From Paraspadella gotoi (taxonomy: Eukaryota > Chaetognatha), in the NCBI GenBank assembly GCA_051294375.1, contig CM119268.1, positions 23,225,070-23,289,069 of the forward strand: a stretch of 64,000 nucleotides of DNA. The letters are read 5' to 3'. Positions 58,322 to 64,000 of the stretch are shown in pieces. Position numbers and translations under genes: made by a program. The notes below the pieces were generated by a model. The model did no database searches. It was not told the DNA's origin and saw only the letters and a list, made by a program, of their open reading frames with translations. Numbering within the stretch: position 1 is the stretch's first letter; each line of letters starts with the position of its first letter.

Positions 58322-60415
58322 ATAACAATATATAACTTGGTCTTGGCTAAGATACTCCCTTTGGTTTGACTCTTTTGTTATTTTTGCGCATAGAACATTG
58401 GAAAATCTCGGGCGGACTGATTTAGCGTTTCCCCTTTCATTTTTAAAGGGGAAACAGAATTTCCGATGCAGTGGATGTCCAACGCTCACATGATGTCACC
58501 ATAAAAAAGTCACTGCGGGAGCAAAAAACTTTTTGGAATTTCCCTTCTTTGCTCTTGTTTGTTTCGTTCTGCGTTTTGTTTGTTAATTTGTTTTTTATTG
58601 TATTCATTTCATTTTCTTCAATAATTCATTCACACATTCATTGATTAATTTGTTTCTTCCATATGTTCATCATTCATTTCATCATTTCATTCATTCGTTC
58701 ATTCGTTCATTCGTTTCATTTATTCACTCATGTTCTACATTTAATATTTTTTACATTTCTTTATTAATATTTTTTATTAATTTTCAATCCACCCTATCCC
58801 TCTCCATTCCTTTCCCACCCCCCAATTACATCCTCTCCCCCTAATTACATCCCCTCCCAACCAATTACAATCCCTTTCCCACCCAATTTAACATCCCTCT
58901 CCAACCCAATTACTTCCCCTCCACCCATTACATCCCTCTCCCCACACCAATTACATCCCTCTCCCACCCAATTACATCCCTCTCCCTCTAAACCCTTTCT
59001 CACCCTGATGTCCATTCAGCATGACCTTCCCTTGTACGATAAGTCCGGCCAGATTTCTAAAGTTAAGGATATTGAGCAGAGTCGTCTTTCCGGCGCCCGA
59101 TGCGCCCATCAGCGCCATGAGACTGCAAGGTGTCACGATCCCATCAACTTTACGAAGAATTTCTTTAGATGGAATTTTCTTCGATCCGCAGCCTAAAAAA
59201 AAAACAGGGTAGCGGGTTTAGTTTACTTTGATTACTGTTTTTTTATGAATTTATTTAGAAAATATTTTTTTGGGGTTAAATTAAAAAAGGCCAATATCTC
59301 TCTCTCTTTCTCTCTTTGTGGTTCTCTTTCTATCTCTCTCTGTCTCGCTGAATACCGCTAAATGCCCGCGTGCAGATCCGGCGTTGTTTGCTCAAACATG
59401 TTTAAGTATAACTCTCTTGCTCTCTCTCTCTCTCTCTTCCTTCTTTCTCTTGCTCTCACTTCTCTCTGCTCTCTCCAGATAGGCAAGTTCGCTTGGGTCG
59501 TGCCTTATTAATGTTATTTTAAATATTTTTACATTTACTGATGGGAAATGATGTCACATTTCAAATCAATCGACCCACGCGTTGAAAAATAATCTACAAA
59601 AAATGGTCATTTTCCACGCCCAATTTTTAACAAATCTGCGTTCGTTAAATTTTCTTTTTGGTTCCACTTAAATTTTTAGCTTTGGCCGAGTGACTTAATT
59701 GGTAATAAAAAATTGATTTTCTTTGATATCTTTTGAACCAAAAATGATAGAACGATGAGACTGGTATAATTATATGCTATAATTATAGGCATATTTTCCA
59801 TATAATTTTTCTCAAATGTTTCAAAAGGTTTTTTTTTAAATCTGGATCGGAATCTTAGTCAAAAGTATAACTTTTGAAATTAAATTAAACACACTTGGCC
59901 GTATTTAAAAAAATAAATAAATATAGATTCTGAAAGAGAAAAGATTGAATTATGTTTCTGATATAAACAAACATTTTTTAAGGTTCAATTGTTTATATAA
60001 TTACTAAGGATAATGAATTATCATTTTGTTAAAAACAAAAAAAATTTTAAAAAATCATGTAGGAACCTTAAAAAACATATGAAAATTTAGGAGTTGAAAC
60101 TTTATTCCGGATGATTTAAATACTACTGATATAGGGCTAAAAGACTGTATTATCAGATTTTTAAATTTTTGTCATCTTCAGGTGCAAATTAAAACCTTTG
60201 CATAATGCCCATTAGCTATATTATTATTTTTTAGTCAAGACCTTTATGGATTTTCTTTGTTCCGGCGGCGTTGAATAGCCCAAATACTGCAGTTGCAGAA
60301 ATCATCCATGGTTTTGTAATAATTACTGCGCTACTGGTGCAAAAATTGCGATGAACCAAAATTATCAGAAACCGCTTCGTTCTTTCGGGTTTTTTTCTAA
60401 GCGCGGAGCGACATA

Positions 60416-60467
<52 letters not shown>

Positions 60468-60560
60468 AACCTTTTGGCTTGCTAGTGACTTGAATGTCCT
60501 TCCAGGACAAAGTGAGTCGATCATCGCCGGCGATTTCGTCTTTGTCGTCGATCCCTGATT
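28727..60560 (-). CDS. ABCG (White-type) half-transporter, 12 exons found, N-terminus missing
   Basis: Reading right to left with copy A of the triplicated block, exons are E1 60468-60560, E2 59004-59192, E3 38983-39201, E4 38160-38371, E5 37701-37925, E6 37347-37445, E7 37152-37233, E8 36486-36651, E9 36103-36247, E10 35454-35672, E11 34607-34792 and E12 28727-28975. All junction phases agree, giving about 693 residues, normal for an ABCG half-transporter (NBD first, then six helices). Motifs: Walker [10 protein letters not shown] (E2), Q-loop VQQDD (E3), ISGGE signature, Walker [14 protein letters not shown] and H-loop TIHQPS (E4), [10 protein letters not shown] (E5). Such proteins dimerise in membranes and export pigment precursors, sterols or xenobiotics using ATP; the substrate cannot be told here. 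The start codon must be upstream of 60560 and was not found. The intron phases and intact motifs suggest a working gene once the assembly duplication is removed. Confidence 0.85.
28976..29484. repeat. Polypurine GA tract in the last ABCG intron
   Basis: GAGAGGGA-type repeats ending GAGAGTTTCAATATGCAAAA, the same string that begins contigs at 34075, 41304 and 50020. The 354-codon open frame across it is a composition artefact. Confidence 0.9.
29870..34002 (+). mobile_element. Decayed Ty3/Gypsy LTR retrotransposon, truncated at a gap
   Basis: The GC-rich block reads in pol order on the plus strand. Protease-like region about 31340-31630 ([25 protein letters not shown]; the catalytic Asp-Thr-Gly is not intact). 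Reverse transcriptase about 32050-32360, with [13 protein letters not shown] and the YLDD core at about 32310. RNase H remnants about 32650-33110, ending in the ADALSRP tether near 33137-33160. An integrase N-terminal zinc-binding remnant and the beginning of its core at about 33690-34002, where a 25-N gap cuts it. A gag-like region would be 30060-31150 but no zinc knuckle is seen. Many frameshifts and stops break all domains, so it is inactive. No LTRs or primer-binding site were recognised. It lies in the last ABCG intron, antisense to the gene. Mag-like affinity is a guess from the protease segment. Confidence 0.85.
34003..34027. other. Scaffold gap (25 N)
   Basis: Same size as the gaps at 27869, 41239 and 49955, suggesting a fixed-size scaffolding join. 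Confidence 1.
34264..34425 (+). repeat. Dispersed intron repeat, family R170
   Basis: TTATCCATTAATTTAATAAA, TAAGCTATCCTGTCCATGAC, TTAAGGCCTCCATCACTC and CACAGTCTCGTTTATTCACT. Relatives are at 38488-38665, a fragment at 35388-35430, and another at 63790-63860 in the paralogous gene. Confidence 0.75.
34607..34792 (-). CDS. ABCG exon E11
   Basis: Acceptor CTTTCACTTTCGCAG, 62 codons, donor GAG|GTGAAT, phase 0. Begins [16 protein letters not shown], the conserved stretch after the fifth helix, then an extracellular-loop segment with one Cys (DAPCEPGG). Confidence 0.75.
34915..35310. repeat. Degenerate TTAGGG-like tract in intron
   Basis: Scattered GGTTAGGATT, TTAGGGTT and TTAAGG units on the plus strand between E11 and E10. 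The opposite-strand CCCTAA-type tract lies at 39420-39612. Confidence 0.75.
35454..35672 (-). CDS. ABCG exon E10, helices 4 and 5
   Basis: 73 codons, acceptor CTCTCAAG, donor CAG|GTTGGG. Contains [19 protein letters not shown], a second helix ([18 protein letters not shown]) and the family motif [11 protein letters not shown] plus-strand open frame over the same bases is a shadow. Confidence 0.8.
35868..36035. repeat. ~45-bp minisatellite in intron
   Basis: Repeated TCCCCTTATCCATTTTGTAA, ATCCTGTCCCCAAAATGTA. It expands and varies in the B and C copies (43225-43490; 51895-52130). Confidence 0.8.
36103..36247 (-). CDS. ABCG exon E9, helix 3
   Basis: Acceptor CTCTCATTCCAG. The split codon AG+A encodes Arg before [15 protein letters not shown], matching the family's RE...YS..AY segment. 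A long helix follows and the exon ends SRKPSRPP at GTAAAG, phase 0. Confidence 0.8.
36486..36651 (-). CDS. ABCG exon E8, helices 1 and 2
   Basis: Acceptor TTTTATTCCACAG. Reads [15 protein letters not shown], then [19 protein letters not shown] and ending IPDNIDVVI with AG|GTGAAG, phase 2. This is the typical ABCG helix 1-2 region. Confidence 0.85.
36712..36982 (+). repeat. R250 repeat, reference copy, in intron between E7 and E8
   Basis: Begins GTGAGCTGAAGAGTGCTATC and ends CCGACTACAATTA. Contains GGCTTGGAACCAGGCTTGAG, CCAATGGGGATAAATCCCG and ATGAGCTGATGGTGGCTCAA. It lies antisense to the ABCG gene and recurs in blocks B (44225-44515) and C (52855-53140). Confidence 0.8.
37152..37233 (-). 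CDS. ABCG exon E7
   Basis: Acceptor TTTTTTTGACAG; 27 codons and one base; donor [30 protein letters not shown] is the linker from the ATPase domain to helix 1 (family RxxxxxxRDP). Confidence 0.8.
37347..37445 (-). CDS. ABCG exon E6
   Basis: Acceptor GATTCTTTTTTCAG, 33 codons, donor CAG|GTGAGA, phase 0. [20 protein letters not shown] and [11 protein letters not shown] form the variable linker after the nucleotide-binding domain. Confidence 0.75.
37553..37712. repeat. 18-bp minisatellite overlapping the E5 splice donor
   Basis: About nine units close to CTGTCTAATGTCAACGCA. On the minus strand each unit reads ATTAGACAG then GTGCGTTGAC, repeating the E5 exon end and donor. The first unit is the real E5 end; in-frame TGA and TAG follow immediately. 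Confidence 0.9.
37701..37925 (-). CDS. ABCG exon E5
   Basis: Acceptor CAAACACAG, 75 codons, donor CAG|GTGCGT, phase 0. [14 protein letters not shown], then [16 protein letters not shown], a hallmark just after the ATPase core, and a charged helical linker. Confidence 0.85.
38160..38371 (-). CDS. ABCG exon E4, signature, Walker B and H-loop
   Basis: Acceptor AATCTCTGCCACAG, split codon G+[18 protein letters not shown] (signature), [13 protein letters not shown] (Walker B and D-loop) and [15 protein letters not shown] (H-loop), ending at donor GTGGTG. All catalytic residues are intact. Confidence 0.9.
38488..38665 (+). repeat. R170 intron repeat, second copy
   Basis: TTATCCATTCATTTAATAAA, TTAAGGCCTCCATCACTCTA and CACAGTCTCGGTTATTCACT match 34264-34425 in order. 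Confidence 0.75.
38983..39201 (-). CDS. ABCG exon E3, Q-loop
   Basis: Acceptor CTCCTCCTCCAG, split codon G+[22 protein letters not shown] carries the Q-loop, then [10 protein letters not shown], a basic helix and IGKPGLTKG, ending G|GTAAGG in phase 1. Confidence 0.85.
39420..39612. repeat. Degenerate CCCTAA/CCTAATC tract in intron
   Basis: CCCTAATCCCTATCCTTAAT units repeated three times or more, C-rich on the plus strand, repeated in blocks B and C. Confidence 0.75.
40258..40362. repeat. (CT)n microsatellite
   Basis: Two pure CT runs separated by CTTTCTTT repeats. Much longer in block B (47826-48045) and interrupted by ATACATA repeats in block C (56575-56815). Confidence 0.9.
40879..41063. 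other. Assembly gap (185 N)
   Basis: In block B the matching interval (about 48557-48926) is a CT microsatellite of roughly 370 bases, so the gap length here is only an estimate. Confidence 1.
41239..41263. other. Scaffold gap (25 N) between blocks A and B
   Basis: Separates the end of one copy from the start of the next; the flanking bases are CT-rich on the left and GA-rich on the right. Confidence 1.
41264..49954 (-). pseudogene. Block B: second copy of the ABCG exon 3-11 segment, probably an assembly duplicate
   Basis: Colinear with block A. Exon equivalents: E11 41875-42074, E10 42805-43044, E9 43585-43748, E8 43997-44179, E7 44681-44763, E6 44875-44973, E5 45232-45453, E4 45690-45903, E3 46512-46730. 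From about 41640 to 44460 it differs from A by frequent one-base insertions in both exons and introns; from 44460 on it is close to A. Frames of most exons are broken (for example E5 shifts within its first third). The uniform indels over coding and non-coding DNA look like uncorrected long-read errors, not natural decay. Confidence 0.8.
49955..49979. other. Scaffold gap (25 N) between blocks B and C
   Basis: The sequence to its right begins with the same bases as 41264 onwards, identical for roughly 390 bases. Confidence 1.
49980..58985 (-). pseudogene. Block C: third copy of the ABCG exon 3-11 segment, joined to unique exon E2
   Basis: Exon equivalents: E11 50587-50780, E10 51472-51702, E9 52221-52378, E8 52619-52795, E7 53308-53390, E6 53511-53614, E5 53886-54118, E4 54363-54591, E3 55239-55461. 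Insertions and deletions occur throughout, breaking nearly every exon frame. This is the only copy that continues without a gap into E2 and E1, so it probably marks the true position of the segment while block A shows its true sequence. Confidence 0.8.
58790..58995. repeat. ~20-bp minisatellite (CCCAATTACATCCCTCTC)
   Basis: About nine imperfect units directly upstream (plus-strand left) of exon E2. Block B ends within the same array at 49954. Confidence 0.85.
59004..59192 (-). CDS. ABCG exon E2, Walker A
   Basis: Acceptor [35 protein letters not shown], then [18 protein letters not shown] (Walker A) and GKVMLNGHQ, ending G|GTGAG in phase 1. It joins E1 through the split codon T+GC. Only one copy exists, unlike E3-E11. 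Confidence 0.9.
59193..60467. other. ABCG intron 1; repeat-derived and AT-rich
   Basis: 59280-59480 holds CT-rich runs. 59365-59640 contains GCAGATCCGGCGTTGTTTGC and a following segment that matches the repeat at 11318-11720. A CT microsatellite at 60421-60462 abuts the E1 donor. No exon was found. Confidence 0.5.
60468..60560 (-). CDS. ABCG exon E1 (first exon recognised)
   Basis: The frame reads [20 protein letters not shown] then [10 protein letters not shown] and ends [17 protein letters not shown] is the conserved first strand of ABCG ATPase domains, and the phase fits E2. The upstream boundary is uncertain: an acceptor TGTTTTGTCAG puts it at 60560, but the frame stays open further without an ATG, so the start codon lies in an upstream exon not found. 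Confidence 0.6.
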
Positions 60561-63190
60561 CTGACAAAACACCCGAGAGACGATGAGTTCGAAGATTTGA
60601 GGAGACGCGACTGAGAAGATTTAGTTGGAGTTGAATTGATTTGGTTAGATTTGATTAGATTTGATTTGTTTTATTTCGTTTATTCATTCAGATTTACTCA
60701 ATTCAACTTTAAATTCATTCATTCATTCCAATTAATTTTAATTATTTGATTCATTGATTCATTCATTGATTCATTCATTGATTCAATCATTCATTGATTC
60801 ATTCATTCATTGATTCATTCATTCATTCTTTCATTATATATTTATTCGTTCTTTTAATCATTCTTCCTTCATTCATTCATCTGTTTACTCATAAAATCAT
60901 TCATTCATCCTCCATTCATTCATTAATTCACTTATTAAATAATTAATTAATTACGTAATTAATTAATTATATATCATATATTCTTTACCTGACCGTGGTT
61001 CGATAACCTACGTCCTCCTATCATATTGAGTTCTTTAATTGTTATTTGCGACTAAAATGAATATTAATTTGTCGCTTCAACTTTTGTTCATGTTTTAACT
61101 ATATTAAGTTTTTAAATTAAAATTCTAGAAATCTTTCTCAGGATCGGAGATAATTAACAAATGGAAATGAAAAATTCTGATTTATTGACGAAAAAAAAAC
61201 AATTAAACAAAAAAAAAATTTCATTGTAATATTAATTTTTTTTACTCATTAGGACTAAGGGGTGAACTAAAGTAATATTTTGCCTGATTAACTAAGCAAA
61301 GTGTTATTGAAAGATAGGCAATTTCTGAATCAAAATAATTTGCTTATATTTATTTTTAAAGATAAATAAAATAATATATTTTCTTTTATTGTTTTAATTT
61401 CATTATCAACTATATTTTCAATTTGTTATTACTATATTTTAAGCCCAAAAATACTTTTCCCAGATGGCATGAAATATGAGTATCAGCATTAAGTGTGCAA
61501 ACTACTTGGCTACTACCAGACCCAGAACCAATAAAATTATTAAAGAAGATTAATTCATTGATAAATAAAAAAATTAACAGATAATAAAAAAAATTAGTAA
61601 TAACAATAAGGATGCATACATTTAAAGAGATTTGAAATGTAAAGTATTCAGTTGAATCCTGATATGATTGACAAGATTAAAACCTCGATCAAAGATGATG
61701 TAAAAATGTACACAAGACTCAAGTCGCCCAAAACTGTTTTGTATCGTATTTAGAAAGTCAAAGCTCATTAGAATTCTTTGCAGAATATGATATGGATTAC
61801 TCAATACCTCCCTAGCTGATTATATTAAAAAATTCGAGCTCGATATAGAAAGTAAATATCCTATGGATATGATTTTCAAATAAAAAAAATCTAAAAAAAA
61901 TCTCCTATTTTAACTCAAAGTAAAAAATGGCATTCTTGAACATACTTAAAAATGAAATAAAAGAAAAATAATTAAAAACAACTATATAATAGACTCCAAC
62001 CCCTGTCACCAAACACCAAATACCAAACACCAAACATATTCTTAGCTATTAGTTTTTCTTTATAAAATTATTTTATCTTTCATTAAAAATATTTGGGCTA
62101 AAACTAATTGAATTTCAATGTTGAGCAAATTAAAGTTTTATATTTGATAAAGATTTTGTTTAAAAATTAATACCATAAAATATCCTATTTTGCTATTTTT
62201 TTAATTTTATATGAAAATTTGCAAAATTACTTGTTTCACTATCTTATATTTTTATATTTTATAAATGTTTTACTATTTAAACAATATTATTTAATTATAT
62301 ATATATTACTTTTTAAAAATATTATATGCTTATTATATCTAATAACTCATTTTGGGAGGGGAGGTCAGTGTTGTCTTCTGGAAATAGAAGGAGCTTCTAT
62401 ACAACACAAGGTTAGACTACAATAGAATACAATAGTAGCGGTAGCCGACCAAATTCAAATTTTAATGGGAACAGCATTAAACTCAATTCATTATTGGTAT
62501 TAATTATTGTGTTAAAATATTTTTTTGCAAAAATGTTCCGAACCATGAGTAATTCGCTAATTATTATATTATATTGCTATATAATGTTAAAATTTTTTTT
62601 TGGTAATTTTAAGTTTTTTTAATTGATTCTGATAGAGCTTAAAAAGTTAAGCAAAAATATAATTACAACTTTTTAAAATTTTGATGTTTTATTACTAAAA
62701 TTAGTAAAAACTGCTAAAATATCGGATAATGATGATGATTTTTCAAGGTTTTTCTTAATTTTAACACCACTTATCATCAAAATATTGAAAAAAGAATTAT
62801 ACTTTGTGTAGATAACTTTTTATAAGCTATTTGAAATCTGCTTTTAAAAATAAAAAAATTCAAAAAAAATTTTTTGACATTTCCTATCTATAAATAAATA
62901 TTAAAAAATTAATTACTAATGCTTCTTGCCATTTTTAGAAAATTTTGCTCCATTGAAAGTTCTCTCAGAAATGATGAAGTTTCACATTTGAAAAAGGTTC
63001 CAAATCAAACTTCTGACCCACCCCATTGACGAGAGTGTTGTCACAATTAGACTACAATATTTAATTATATAATTTGGCTTTAAAATTATTAAAGATAACA
63101 TTTTCCTTTTACATCTTAGCAAATTAGATCATTAAGTTTATCAGGATATCTTAATTTTAAGATACCTTTCCACAATTAAAAATTGCCTAC
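60561..63190. other. Between the two ABCG genes, no exon found
   Basis: Contains an (ATTC)n run at 60700-60910. The rest is very AT-rich with short open frames lacking family signatures. The 5' exon(s) and promoter of the first ABCG gene should lie here but are not recognisable. Confidence 0.4.
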
Positions 63191-63196
63191 TTTATT
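63191..63196 (-). terminator. Probable poly(A) signal of the second ABCG gene
   Basis: TTTATT on the plus strand (AATAAA on the minus), 150 bases beyond the stop codon at 63346. Confidence 0.35.
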
Positions 63197-63345
63197 CAGT
63201 TAACTATTGAGTAAACCAAAAAATGTGTCTATTACCTATTTAAGAAAAAATCTTTTGCCTAAGTTCACCCTTAATTAGGACTAGTTCCGTTGTATCTTCT
63301 ACTTCTCTCTTGATAATTCTCTCCTTCCCTTCTTCTCCTTCCTCC

Positions 63346-63594
63346 TCACGCCTTCCTCTTCCTATGCATCTTCACGCTCAAGATACAGATGGCGAGCAGG
63401 TGCAGGCCCAAAGTAATGGCAGCCACGGCGAGAAAGTTCCTCGTCACGTGACTTGGCTGAAAGTCGAAGCTGCGGAGAACGTCTTTGCCCCGGACGAAGT
63501 TGCTGCAGGAGTGAGAGTTGCTGGGGTGAGAGATGCTGTAGCAGTTGACGTCGAGGCTGGAGCGGATGCTGTCCATTATCGAGTGGATCTCTGC
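63346..63594 (-). CDS. Last exon of a second, paralogous ABCG gene (rest outside window)
   Basis: Acceptor CATTCTCTAG, 82 codons and TGA, phase 0: the same length and phase as E12 at 28727-28975. Shared residues include SHP, NF.RG.DVL..FDF.PSH..RN and the C-terminal RKRK. A last helix (VAAITLGLHLLAICILSV) is present. The extracellular-loop cysteines (VNCYS, SCSN) are conserved. The gene is on the minus strand, so its other exons lie beyond 64000. It shows that ABCG genes are arranged head-to-tail here. Confidence 0.8.
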   Translation of the reverse strand, partial: AEIHSIMDSIRSSLDVNCYSISHPSNSHSCSNFVRGKDVLRSFDFQPSHVTRNFLAVAAITLGLHLLAICILSVKMHRKRKA

Positions 63595-63789
63595 CTAGAG
63601 AATGAATTGCAGCGTAATTGCCTGTGCTTTAATTTCAGATGAGATTGATTTTTTTTACTTATTACATTTACATATTGTAGCGGTTGAGGTTTTGTCTTTT
63701 GATAAAATTTTCATAGAAATATTATTATAGTATTTTAGGGATAATTATAATTCAAATCTTATTTAGCTATGAAAATAGTATAACTAATA

Positions 63790-63860
63790 TAAAATTCATC
63801 CATTCATTTAATAAATAGGCTATCTTGCTCTTGACTTTGGACAGGTTTTGGCCTCCATCC
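63790..63860 (+). repeat. R170 intron repeat fragment in the paralogue
   Basis: TCATCCATTCATTTAATAAA, TAGGCTATCTTGCTCTTGAC, TTTTGGCCTCCATCCC. It lies in the last intron of the second ABCG gene, the same intron as the 34264 copy in the first gene. Confidence 0.6.
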
Positions 63861-63937
63861 CGTGTGGGAGGAATTCCATGTGGAAAGAATCCCTCTTTTC
63901 CGCTGACCCTGCTTTTGACATCACGGCCTCTAATCTT

Positions 63938-64000
63938 TTTTAGTCAGATCTGCTTATAAGCAGATCCCGACTCAATAATTCACTTGTCGGTCCGTCGGTC
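63938..64000 (+). mobile_element. H1 element, head only, runs off the window
   Basis: TTTAGTCAGATCTGCTTATAAGCAGATCCCGACTCAATAATTCAC then GTCGGTCCGTCGGTC. The hairpin has a TATA loop in this copy. The remainder lies past 64000. Confidence 0.75.

Noticed and set aside
1-64000. tRNA and rRNA genes
   Set aside because: By eye no cloverleaf with both internal promoter boxes and no conserved rRNA segment was found; a tRNAscan-SE run would be decisive.

Overview
This window is nuclear DNA from an animal, most likely an invertebrate. It is AT-rich, full of (GA)n/(CT)n microsatellites and short interspersed repeats, and its genes are multi-exon with GT-AG introns. No tRNA, rRNA, CRISPR or prokaryote-style operon was seen. 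TTAGGG-like repeats, a decayed Ty3/Gypsy retrotransposon, an XK-related-like gene and ABCG half-transporter genes fit a metazoan; the species cannot be named from the sequence alone.

Layout. 1-7.6 kb: minisatellites, purine tracts, dispersed repeats and one probable minus-strand terminal exon of an acidic membrane protein (1614-2095). 7.6-14.1 kb: a plus-strand gene for a small (about 145 aa) four-helix membrane protein in four phase-compatible exons, its long third intron filled with repeats, including a telomere-like satellite just after exon 2. 14.1-20.3 kb: intergenic, with a GC-rich fragment, a 602-bp DNA transposon with an 8-bp target duplication, and AT-rich filler. 20.3-24.4 kb: a plus-strand XK-related-like membrane protein, four exons, 896 aa. 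24.4-28.7 kb: repeats and assembly gaps. 28.7-60.6 kb: a minus-strand ABCG (White-type) half-transporter, from its N-terminal exon near 60.5 kb to its last exon at 28.7 kb. 30-34 kb: a broken Ty3/Gypsy element in its last intron. 63.3-63.6 kb: the last exon of a second, paralogous ABCG gene that continues past the window.

Main caution: the middle of the ABCG gene (exons 3-11) is present three times in a row (34.0-41.2, 41.3-50.0 and 50.0-59.0 kb). The copies are separated by 25-N scaffold gaps, start at the same base, and copies 2 and 3 are riddled with single-base indels. Most of the triplication is therefore probably an assembly artefact (unmerged alleles or uncorrected long-read contigs). 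Using one copy only (A), the twelve exons splice in frame into a normal-length ABCG half-transporter with Walker A, Q-loop, signature, Walker B and H-loop motifs.

Most notable for follow-up are repeats that lie flush with splice sites: an intron of the XK-related-like gene that is almost entirely one copy of a dispersed ~250-bp repeat (introner-like), a coding exon whose 3' end and donor come from another repeat, and an 18-bp minisatellite that copies an ABCG splice donor. Two families of hairpin-headed non-autonomous elements are also present.
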